Assembly (NCBI RefSeq): GCF_014297335.1
Contig: NZ_JACOQH010000005.1
Location: forward strand, 150,623 to 214,622
Direction of reading: 5' to 3'
Length of the DNA: 64,000 nucleotides
Source of the DNA: Roseburia_D yibonii
GTDB lineage: Bacteria; Bacillota; Clostridia; Lachnospirales; Lachnospiraceae
Numbering within the stretch: the first letter of the stretch is position 1; each line of letters begins with the position of its first letter. A model generated the notes under the pieces. That model did no database searches and was not told where the DNA came from. It saw only the letters and a program-made list of their open reading frames with translations. The position numbers and the translations under genes were made by a program. Positions 34,275-41,855 of the stretch are shown here, in pieces.

Positions 34275-35478
34275 ATCCCATACGCTCCCTTATACTTGCT
34301 ATACTTTTGACCAGACGGTCTGCCTCTTCTTTTGTATTATAAAACATAAAACTCGCTCTGGTTGCCGAATTCACGCCCAGATACTGTAACAGCGGCTGTG
34401 CGCAGTGATGTCCCGCGCGCACGGAGATCCCATCCGCGATCAGCACCTCACTGACATCGTGCGGATGCACCTGATCGACCACAAAGGTGAGAATGCCGGT
34501 ATGTTCCTCTGCACGCTCCGAGCCAAGCACATGCACATGCGGGATCTCCTTTAAGCCGGAGAGTGCCCGCTCTGTCACCGCAAGTTCCCGTCTTTCCATC
34601 TCATCAAATCCGATGCCCTCGATATAATCGATCGCCGCAAGCAGACCTGCCGTACCCGCCGCATTGACGGTTCCCGCCTCGAATTTATGCGGCAGTTCCG
34701 CAAATTTTGCGCCTTCTCTCGTCACGGAATCGATCATCTCTCCACCACTTAAAAACGGCGGCATCTGATCCAGCAGCGCTTTCTTTCCATATAAAACGCC
34801 GATCCCCATCGGGCCAAACAGCTTGTGTCCCGAGAATGCAAAGAAATCCGCGTCCAATGCCTGCACATCGATCTTTTTGTGCGGGGTGCTCTGCGCACCA
34901 TCCACAACGACAACGGCACCTTTTTTGTGCGCGATCGCCGCGATCTCACGCACCGGATTTTCTCTTCCGAGCACATTTGAGATCTGCGTGACCGCAACCA
35001 GCTTTGTGCGGTCCGTGATCAGTTTTTCCACAAGATCCAGATCCACACTGCCGTCTTTTCCACATTCAAGAAACTTTAAGGATGCTCCCGTCATCCGCGC
35101 GGCCATCTGCCACGGCAGAAGATTGCTGTGATGCTCCATGATCGACACCAAGATCTCGTCGCCCGCTTTCAGATTGGTGAGTCCATAGCTGTAAGCGACC
35201 AGATTGATGCCTTCTGTCGTGTTTCTGGTAAAGATCACTTCCTCCGTGGATGCCGCATGGATAAACTGCGCGACCCGCGCTCTCGCCTGCTCATAAATAT
35301 CGGTTGCCTCCACGCTGAGCGGATAAGTGCCACGGAGCGGATTTGCATTGTGGTTTTTATAAAAATCCATCTCCGCATCAATGACGCACTGCGGTCTCTG
35401 CGCGGTTGCCGCGTTATCGAGATATACCGTGCGATCCTGCATCAAGAGCGGAAAGTCTTTTCTGTAATCCCTCTCCAT
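34264..35478 (-). CDS. sufS: Cysteine desulfurase SufS
   Basis: Group II PLP-dependent cysteine desulfurase, 404 residues. N-terminal VYLDNAATAQRP; PLP lysine in FFAFSGHKLFGPMGIGVLYG (about 225); catalytic Cys in VRAGHHCAQPLL (about 362), in the short loop typical of SufS. Supplies persulfide sulfur to SufU for cluster assembly on SufBCD. Start ATG 35478, one base after the sufD stop codon, so strongly coupled. Confidence 0.96.
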   Translation of the reverse strand: MERDYRKDFPLLMQDRTVYLDNAATAQRPQCVIDAEMDFYKNHNANPLRGTYPLSVEATDIYEQARARVAQFIHAASTEEVIFTRNTTEGINLVAYSYGLTNLKAGDEILVSIMEHHSNLLPWQMAARMTGASLKFLECGKDGSVDLDLVEKLITDRTKLVAVTQISNVLGRENPVREIAAIAHKKGAVVVVDGAQSTPHKKIDVQALDADFFAFSGHKLFGPMGIGVLYGKKALLDQMPPFLSGGEMIDSVTREGAKFAELPHKFEAGTVNAAGTAGLLAAIDYIEGIGFDEMERRELAVTERALSGLKEIPHVHVLGSERAEEHTGILTFVVDQVHPHDVSEVLIADGISVRAGHHCAQPLLQYLGVNSATRASFMFYNTKEEADRLVKSIASIRERMGYGR

Positions 35479-35479
35479 C

Positions 35480-36430
35480 CTATGCTTCCTCCTTTACTCC
35501 TGCTGACATCTGATCCAGCTCTGCCAGTGCAAGTTCTTTGATCTTTGGATCTTCCACTTCACGAAGAAGTTTTTCGATCGATGCCCGTGCGCAGATGTCC
35601 TCTGCCACTTCCTTTTTGATGCCGCGGCTCTCAAAGTAAAATAACGTCTCCTCATCCAGTTCCCCGATCGTTGCCCCGTGGTTTCCGGCGACATCCTCCT
35701 CCGCGCAGAGGATCAACGGGATCGTTTTGTTTTCCACGTCATCTCCGAGCATGAGCACGGTTTCCAGTTCATCCCCTGTGGAACCGGAGGAGCCTTTCTT
35801 AAAATCGATCGTTCCGCGGAAGATCTTTTTTGCCGCGTCCTTTAACGCTCCTGCCACCTGTATCTCGCTCTTGGTATTTTTCCCGAAATGATTGGCGACT
35901 ACATTCATGTCCAGGCACTTTTTGTTCTGTCCGAGATAACCGATATCGGTCTTTAAACTGCTGCCGTCCCCGTTCAAATCGATCTTTTCATCCGAATAGA
36001 TATCGCCCTCGCCCAGATAGATCTGCACGAGTTCCACGCTCGCAGACGCATCACAGTTTCCGCAGACCTCGTTATACACCTTTGAATCCGCTTTGTTGCG
36101 CTGGATCTGCACAAGTTTGATCTCACCGTTTTCCTTCGCGTTTAAGTTAATATGGAGCGCGCTGTTTCCCTCTGTGCCTATATCCATAAGAACCGTAAGT
36201 CTGCTGTTTTTTTCTGCTGTAAATGTAAAGGTACGCTCAGAAAAAGCGTCCGTTCCTTCTATTTGATATTTATATGTTTTCGCCTCGCCGTCCGCGTCTG
36301 TATGTTCCTGTATCTCCGGGAACCGCACGCACTGCTTTTCATCCCACGGAAACCTGGTCTCATTGACACCCAGCCAGTACCATGTTTTGGATGGCAGCCG
36401 ATTTATCACTTTGTTACTGTTTTCCGCCAT
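35480..36430 (-). CDS. sufD: Fe-S assembly protein SufD-like
   Basis: 316 residues, somewhat shorter than E. coli SufD (about 420). C-terminal SufBD domain: parallel beta-helix with GTIDFKKGSSGSTGDELE, then CAEEDVAGNHGATIGELDEETLFYFESRGI, the signature that ends both SufB and SufD. The N-terminal part is short, with INRLPSKTWYWLGVNE at its start. ATG 36430 follows GGAGGA; the frame is open 11 codons upstream but that start lacks a site. Forms the SufBC2D scaffold with SufB and SufC. Confidence 0.93.
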   Translation of the reverse strand: MAENSNKVINRLPSKTWYWLGVNETRFPWDEKQCVRFPEIQEHTDADGEAKTYKYQIEGTDAFSERTFTFTAEKNSRLTVLMDIGTEGNSALHINLNAKENGEIKLVQIQRNKADSKVYNEVCGNCDASASVELVQIYLGEGDIYSDEKIDLNGDGSSLKTDIGYLGQNKKCLDMNVVANHFGKNTKSEIQVAGALKDAAKKIFRGTIDFKKGSSGSTGDELETVLMLGDDVENKTIPLILCAEEDVAGNHGATIGELDEETLFYFESRGIKKEVAEDICARASIEKLLREVEDPKIKELALAELDQMSAGVKEEA

Positions 36431-36459
36431 TTTTGTTCCTCCTTCCGAAATACCAAAGA

Positions 36460-37866
36460 TCATCCGATGCAGCCCTTCATCTCAAGCCGGATCAGATTGT
36501 TCATCTCCACTGCGTATTCCAGTGGAAGCTCTTTTGAAACATTATCCGCAAATCCGCTGACGATCAGTGCCCGCGCGTCCTCTTCGCTCATTCCTCTCGA
36601 CATCAGATAAAATACCGCGTCATCACTGATGCTTCCGATCTTTGCCTCATGACCTACGGATGCCTTTCTGGTGCGGATGTCCATCGCCGGGATCGTATCC
36701 GATCTTGACTCTGAATCCAGCATGAGGGACTGACAGGAGACTGCCGATTTGGAACCGCAGGCATCCTTATTTACCACCACACTGCTGCGGAAGGTACTGA
36801 TACCGCCGTCCTTGCTGATCGATCTTGTATTCATATAGGAGCTTGTATCCGGCGCAGCATGTACAACTTTCGCACCGGTATCCAGATTCTGTCCTTTTCC
36901 CGCAAATGTAATTCCGGTAAACTCCATCTTCGCGCCTCTGCCCTTTAAAATACTCATCGGGTACAGATAGCTTACATGGGAGCCAAACGAACCGGATACC
37001 CATTCGATCGTGCCGCCTTCTTCGACCAGCGCACGTTTGGTATTTAAGTTGTACATATTCTTCGACCAGTTTTCGATCGTCGAATAGCGGAGCTTCGCGT
37101 TTTTCTTCACATATAATTCGACACAGCCCGCATGCAGGTTCGCGACATTATATTTCGGTGCGGAGCACCCTTCGATAAAGTGGAGGCTTGCGCCCTCGTC
37201 CACGATGATCAGCGTATGCTCAAACTGTCCCGCGCCCTTTGCGTTTAAGCGGAAATAGGACTGTAACGGGATCGATACCTGTACGCCCTTCGGCACATAG
37301 ACAAAGGAACCGCCCGACCAGACTGCGCCGTGCAGTGCCGCGAATTTATGGTCTCTCGGCGTGACAAGCTTCATAAAATATTTGTGGACTATGTCCGCGT
37401 ACTCGCCCTTTAAGGCACTTTCCATATCCGTGTATACCACGCCCTGCGCCGCGACCTCATCTTTTACGTTATGGTATACAAGCTCAGAATCATACTGCGC
37501 GCCAACTCCCGCCAGTGATTTCCGCTCTGCCTGTGGGATGCCGAGACGCTCAAAGGTATCCTTGATGTCCTGCGGGACATCCTTCCAGCTTCCCTGCATC
37601 TTTGTGTTCGGTCTGACATAGGTAACGATATGATCCATGTCAAGTCCCTCGATCGAAGGCCCCCAGTCCGGGATCTTCATTTCATTATAGATCTGCAGAG
37701 ACTGCAGACGGAACTGCTGCATCCAGACCGGATCGTGTTTTTCTTTCGACAGTTTATCGATGATCGCAGGCGTCAACCCTTCCTCGATCCGGTATTCATC
37801 CTTCTCCTCGTTCCGGATGTCATAAATACTTCTGTCTATATCTTCTACATAACTTTTTTCTTCCAA
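36460..37866 (-). CDS. sufB: Fe-S assembly scaffold SufB
   Basis: 468 residues, standard length. Beta-helix core with GGSFVYVPKGVQVSIPLQSYFR and EGCSAPKY; the Cys in VVVNKDACGSKSAVSCQSL corresponds to the scaffold Cys region; the C-terminal VGHEAKIGSISDDAVFYLMSRG is the SufB/D signature. The start appears to be TTG at 37866, with GGAG about ten bases upstream and no in-frame ATG for the next ~48 codons. A TTG start in a core operon may lower its initiation rate. Lies between sufC and sufD. Confidence 0.95.
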   Translation of the reverse strand: MEEKSYVEDIDRSIYDIRNEEKDEYRIEEGLTPAIIDKLSKEKHDPVWMQQFRLQSLQIYNEMKIPDWGPSIEGLDMDHIVTYVRPNTKMQGSWKDVPQDIKDTFERLGIPQAERKSLAGVGAQYDSELVYHNVKDEVAAQGVVYTDMESALKGEYADIVHKYFMKLVTPRDHKFAALHGAVWSGGSFVYVPKGVQVSIPLQSYFRLNAKGAGQFEHTLIIVDEGASLHFIEGCSAPKYNVANLHAGCVELYVKKNAKLRYSTIENWSKNMYNLNTKRALVEEGGTIEWVSGSFGSHVSYLYPMSILKGRGAKMEFTGITFAGKGQNLDTGAKVVHAAPDTSSYMNTRSISKDGGISTFRSSVVVNKDACGSKSAVSCQSLMLDSESRSDTIPAMDIRTRKASVGHEAKIGSISDDAVFYLMSRGMSEEDARALIVSGFADNVSKELPLEYAVEMNNLIRLEMKGCIG

Positions 37867-37892
37867 ATCAGGTACACTCCTTTCCGGTCTGC

Positions 37893-38639
37893 TTATTCTG
37901 ATATCTGTTCAAATCCATTTTCGTTTATGGTATCCACCAAAGACGCATCCCCGTTCTTTACGATCCTGCCGCCTTCCATGACATGGGTGACATCCACATT
38001 CAAAGACTCCAGGATCCTGGTGCTGTGCGTAATGATAAGGAGACTTCCCTTGCACTTTTCCTGATAGGCATGAATGCCCTTTGATACGGTTCTTACCGCA
38101 TCCACATCAAGCCCGGAATCCGTCTCGTCCAGGATCGCGAGTTTCGGCTCTAACATCAGCATCTGCAGGATCTCCGCCTTTTTCTTCTCTCCACCGGAAA
38201 ATCCCACGTTTAAGTCACGCTCCGCATAGGACTCGTCCATCGAGAGCAGTTCCATCGTCTCTTTTAATTTTTTCTTAAAATCCCAAAGGCGGATACGTTT
38301 TCCGCTTTTCTGTTCAAGTGCGCTGCGGATAAACGCGCTTAACGTGATGCCCGGCACCTCGAGCGGATTCTGAAATGAGAGAAAGATTCCCCTTTTTGCA
38401 CGTTCATTGACCGGCATTTCGGTGATATTTTCTCCGTCAAAAATAATGTCACCTTCCGTCACGATATAATGCGGATTTCCGGTGATCGCATATCCGAGTG
38501 TAGACTTTCCGGTTCCGTTTGGCCCCATCAGTACATGAGTTTCATTTTTTCCTATCGTAAGATCCACGCCGCGCAGGATATCCTTATCATCCGCGCTTAC
38601 ATGCAAATTTTTTATTTCCAATATATTTTTTTCAGACAT
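37893..38639 (-). CDS. sufC: Fe-S assembly ATPase SufC
   Basis: ABC-type ATPase of the SufBCD scaffold complex, 248 residues, soluble. Walker A GPNGTGKST (about 39-47), signature FSGGEKKK, Walker B AILDETDSGLDVDA (with the SufC-typical DETDSGLD in place of DEPTSGLD), H-loop in LIITHS. First gene of the suf operon; ATG 38639, with promoter and inverted repeat at 38683-38716. Confidence 0.96.
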   Translation of the reverse strand: MSEKNILEIKNLHVSADDKDILRGVDLTIGKNETHVLMGPNGTGKSTLGYAITGNPHYIVTEGDIIFDGENITEMPVNERAKRGIFLSFQNPLEVPGITLSAFIRSALEQKSGKRIRLWDFKKKLKETMELLSMDESYAERDLNVGFSGGEKKKAEILQMLMLEPKLAILDETDSGLDVDAVRTVSKGIHAYQEKCKGSLLIITHSTRILESLNVDVTHVMEGGRIVKNGDASLVDTINENGFEQISE

Positions 38640-38682
38640 AGAGTTCCTTCCTTTCTGATATCGTCAATTTTCCTTCCATTAC

Positions 38683-38716
38683 GTTATATCACAAATTCCT
38701 AGTATGTCAATAGGAA
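38683..38716 (-). promoter_or_regulatory. suf operon promoter with an inverted repeat around the -35
   Basis: TTGACA (38710-38705), 16-base spacer, TATAAC (38688-38683). The -35 sits inside the spacer of a perfect inverted repeat TTCCTA-N9-TAGGAA (38696-38701 and 38711-38716), positioned as an operator would be. An Rrf2/IscR-like iron-sulfur regulator is a natural candidate but none is encoded here. Confidence 0.6.
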
Positions 38717-38732
38717 AAGAGATGTTTCCAGC

Positions 38733-38775
38733 AAAAAAACAGACATCTGCACACTTTATCCTGCGTAGATGTCTG
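38733..38775 (-). terminator. Terminator after the metal ABC importer operon
   Basis: Minus-strand stem CAGACATCT / AGATGTCTG with a long loop and seven T residues, ending the operon that runs to 38790. Confidence 0.75.
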
Positions 38776-38789
38776 CTTCTTTTCTGTTA

Positions 38790-39608
38790 TTATCCATGTA
38801 CCACTTTCTGATATGCGAAAGTGATAAAATATATCAATGACGCCACAATGATGATCATCGGTCCCGTCGCGACATTCGTAAAATATGAGATGATCAGCCC
38901 GAGTATCCCGGAGAACATCGAAAATAAAACTGCGAAAAAGTGATATTCCCTGAGATTGACCGCAAGGTTTCTGCTGCTTGCCGCCGGCAGAATGAGCAGG
39001 GCGTTGATGATAAGGATGCCCACCCATTTGATCGACAGCATGACAATGAGCGCGATCAGTACCGCAAACAGGTTTTCCAACAGCGTTGCCGGTATGTGGC
39101 GGCTCGTCGCCAGTGTCCGGTGCATGCTGACCGCGTTTAACTTATTGAACGCAAAAAACCAGAATACCAGTGTGACCGCAAAGATCAGTACCAGATACAC
39201 AATCTCCCGGTGCGTGATACTTAAAATATCCCCGACTAACAGGCTCGAATATTTGCTGAAATTTCCGCCTTTCGAGAGGATCGCAAGTCCGATCGCGACC
39301 GAGCAGGAAGAAAAGACCGATATGATCGTGTCGGTGGATGCCGTACTCTTACTGCTGATCTTATTTAACAAAAGCGCGAAGATGATCGCAAAGATCACCA
39401 TCGAAAGATTCGTGTCCGTCACGCCGAGCACCACGCCGACCGCGATCCCGGTCAGTGCGGAATGTCCGAGCGCATCCGAGAAAAACGCCATTTTACGGTT
39501 TACGATCATCGTTCCCAGTATCCCAAACAGAGGCGTAATGATCATAACCGCGAGAAATGCGCTGCGCATAAAACTGTACTGCCACCATCCGGTAAAAAAT
39601 TCGATCAT
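38790..39608 (-). CDS. znuB: Zinc/manganese-type ABC transporter permease
   Basis: Family 9 (ABC-3) metal permease, 272 residues with about eight membrane helices. Conserved AFFSDALGHSALTGIAVG near residue 40 and KWVGILIINALLILPAASSRNLA near residue 200 are the family signatures. ATG 39608 overlaps the end of the ATPase gene by four bases. With the ATPase and binding protein it forms a complete importer. Zn or Mn specificity cannot be read from the sequence; the gene symbol is by analogy. Confidence 0.88.
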   Translation of the reverse strand: MIEFFTGWWQYSFMRSAFLAVMIITPLFGILGTMIVNRKMAFFSDALGHSALTGIAVGVVLGVTDTNLSMVIFAIIFALLLNKISSKSTASTDTIISVFSSCSVAIGLAILSKGGNFSKYSSLLVGDILSITHREIVYLVLIFAVTLVFWFFAFNKLNAVSMHRTLATSRHIPATLLENLFAVLIALIVMLSIKWVGILIINALLILPAASSRNLAVNLREYHFFAVLFSMFSGILGLIISYFTNVATGPMIIIVASLIYFITFAYQKVVHG

Positions 39609-40348
39609 ACCCTCACCTCCGTTCCAAATACCCGTTTAAACTCATCCGACTGGAATACTTCTTTTACCGTGCCCTGCTTTAAGATCTTCTGATCGAGTAA
39701 AATGACCTTGTCCGCATATCTTTCCACATAATCAAGATCATGGGATATTAAGATCGTCGCGAGATCAAAATGCTTTTTCAGGTAATCGATCTTTTTGTAA
39801 AACAGATCCATCCCGTTCTGATCTATCCCGGATACCGGCTCGTCCAAAAGCAGAAGGTTCGGCTCATCCATGATCGCCATTGAAAGCAGCACCCTTTGGA
39901 GCTCTCCGCCGGAGAGATTGCACACCTGCTTATCGATCAGATAATCCGCCTCAAACACTTTTAAGCTGTCTTTGATCTCTTCATAGAGTGCCCGCTTCTT
40001 TCGGAAAAATACCGGAAAATTGGACTGATAACTCGCGATCATGTCATAGACACTGATCGGCGTATTCTTCTCGATATTCATGCTCTGCGGCACATAACCG
40101 ATCTTTAATTTCTGGATCTTTCCGTTTTCCCTGTCCTTAAACTCGATATTTCCCTCGTGCGGGATATCGCCAAGCATTGCCTTGATCAGCGTAGACTTTC
40201 CCGCTCCGTTCTTTCCTATAATTGCAGTCAGTGTCCCACAGTGGATGTGCAGATTGATATCGGATAAGATCTGCTGTCCTCCGATCGTAACGCCCAGGTG
40301 GTTCACCTTGATACAATGAAGTCCGCATGGCTCAATGATCTTTTTCAT
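39605..40348 (-). CDS. znuC: Zinc/manganese-type ABC transporter ATPase
   Basis: 247 residues. Walker A GKNGAGKST (about 39-47), signature LSGGELQR (about 144), Walker B LLLLDEPVSGID, H-loop in LISHDLDYV. Close to the ZnuC/MntB group. Unlike many members it has a short N-terminal extension with two Cys and one His (EPCGLHCIKVNHLG), which could sense or bind metal; this is speculative. ATG 40348 lies inside the 3' end of the binding-protein gene (overlap of 17 bases). Confidence 0.9.
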   Translation of the reverse strand: MKKIIEPCGLHCIKVNHLGVTIGGQQILSDINLHIHCGTLTAIIGKNGAGKSTLIKAMLGDIPHEGNIEFKDRENGKIQKLKIGYVPQSMNIEKNTPISVYDMIASYQSNFPVFFRKKRALYEEIKDSLKVFEADYLIDKQVCNLSGGELQRVLLSMAIMDEPNLLLLDEPVSGIDQNGMDLFYKKIDYLKKHFDLATILISHDLDYVERYADKVILLDQKILKQGTVKEVFQSDEFKRVFGTEVRV

Positions 40349-41234
40349 CCGAAAACGCCTCCTTCAACAATGTGATATTCTGCTGCATGGCATTTAAATA
40401 GCTGTCCGCGTCATAATCCCCGCGCACCAGCGTATCCAGATAGCAGATCTTTGCATCGGTCTCGCTCTCCACAGTGTCACCCATATCCTTTCCGTAAAGT
40501 TCCTCGGCAAGGATCACCCGGACACCGCCGTCTGTGACCGTGCGCACGACATCCGCGACTTCCCCTGCACTGACCTGACGCTCCTCGTCAAGATCCATCA
40601 CATAGGAAACCTGCATGCCAAATTCTTCTGCCACATACTCATATGCCTCGTGGAAGATCACGATATTTTTTCCTTCGGTCAGCGGCTTTACCGCATCTGC
40701 CTGCTCTTTTAAGGAAGAAAGTTTTGCGAGGTATGCCTCCGTATTCTCCGAAAATTGCTCCGCATCCGCCGGATCTGCCGCGGAAAGCTCCGCCTCGATC
40801 GTTTTTACCTGCGTCATATAGTCTTCGATATTCATCCACGCATGGGCATTATCCTCGATCAGATCCACCTGCTCACTGGCATTTATGATCGTAAGATCCG
40901 GATACTGCTCCGCGACTTCACCGAGAAAGCTCTCGATCCCGCCGCCGTTTATAATAAAGGCATCCGCAGTCGATAACAGCTGCATATCCGCCGGCGTAAG
41001 CTGATAATCATGCAGACAGCCGGTCTGCGGTTCGCTTAAATTCTCAAGCCGGATATGATCGTTCTCCCCCACCACATTGAGTGCGGCGATATACATAGGG
41101 TAGAACGAAGTGACAACTGTGTACTGTCCGTCTTCTTTTTCTTCTGTATGGTTTACATAAATCTCAGTCAGCCCGACACCAAGAAACAACAGCACCGCAA
41201 GCATGACTGTGACAAACACATATTTATTCTTCAT
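40332..41234 (-). CDS. znuA: Metal ABC transporter substrate-binding protein
   Basis: Cluster A-I (ZnuA/TroA-like) binding protein, 300 residues. Metal ligands are suggested by His in GCLHDYQLTPAD (about 76), DNAHAWMNIEDY (about 130) and IFHEAYEY (about 195), and an acidic residue in ILAEELYG (about 255). The N-terminal hydrophobic segment (about 5-25) has no Cys, so there is no lipobox: the protein is either membrane-tethered by an uncleaved helix or released, unlike the usual lipoprotein. The His-rich loop of classical ZnuA is absent. Start ATG 41234, five bases after engB, with only a distant GGAG. Confidence 0.87.
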   Translation of the reverse strand: MKNKYVFVTVMLAVLLFLGVGLTEIYVNHTEEKEDGQYTVVTSFYPMYIAALNVVGENDHIRLENLSEPQTGCLHDYQLTPADMQLLSTADAFIINGGGIESFLGEVAEQYPDLTIINASEQVDLIEDNAHAWMNIEDYMTQVKTIEAELSAADPADAEQFSENTEAYLAKLSSLKEQADAVKPLTEGKNIVIFHEAYEYVAEEFGMQVSYVMDLDEERQVSAGEVADVVRTVTDGGVRVILAEELYGKDMGDTVESETDAKICYLDTLVRGDYDADSYLNAMQQNITLLKEAFSDEKDH

Positions 41235-41239
41235 AGATC

Positions 41240-41842
41240 TTATTTTTTCTCCGTTTCATAACCGACCAGTTCATCCATCAGTTCCCAGATCTCATCCCGT
41301 CCCTGCTTGGTCAGCGCGGAATACGGGATGATCTTTGTTCCCGGCTTTACATTTAACCCTTCTTTTACCATCTTTACGGATTTCTGGATCTGGCTGCGCT
41401 TGATCTTGTCCAGTTTCGTTGCAACAATGATCGGATCATATCCCTGATACACGATCCACTCATACATCATCTTGTCATTCGCGGATGGCTCGTGGCGGAT
41501 ATCGATCAGCAGAAAGACCGCCTTTAACTGTTTTGAGGTGTGAAGATAATTTTCGATCATCTTTCCCCATTTTTTCTTTTCATTCTCTGACACTTTCGCG
41601 TAGCCGTAGCCCGGAAGATCGACTAAATACATAAACTTGTTGATATTATAAAAATTGATCGTCTGTGTCTTTCCCGGCTGGGAAGATGTTCGCGCAAGTG
41701 ATTTCCGGTTCATCAGTCCGTTGATCAGGGAAGATTTTCCCACATTGGATTTTCCCGCAAATGCCACCTCCGGCAGTTCGGTATCCGGTATTTTACTTGT
41801 CACGCCGCACACGATTTCTAATTCTACATTTTTAATGACCAT
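41240..41842 (-). CDS. engB: Ribosome biogenesis GTPase EngB/YsxC
   Basis: TRAFAC GTPase needed for assembly of the large ribosomal subunit. 200 residues. G1 GKSNVGKSS (about 30), G3 DLPGYGYAKVS, G4 TKLDKIKRS, G5 region IPYSALTKQGRDE. ATG 41842, 13 bases after the lon stop codon. The lon-engB pairing is common in Firmicutes. Confidence 0.95.
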   Translation of the reverse strand: MVIKNVELEIVCGVTSKIPDTELPEVAFAGKSNVGKSSLINGLMNRKSLARTSSQPGKTQTINFYNINKFMYLVDLPGYGYAKVSENEKKKWGKMIENYLHTSKQLKAVFLLIDIRHEPSANDKMMYEWIVYQGYDPIIVATKLDKIKRSQIQKSVKMVKEGLNVKPGTKIIPYSALTKQGRDEIWELMDELVGYETEKK

Positions 41843-41855
41843 AATTTTCCTCTTT

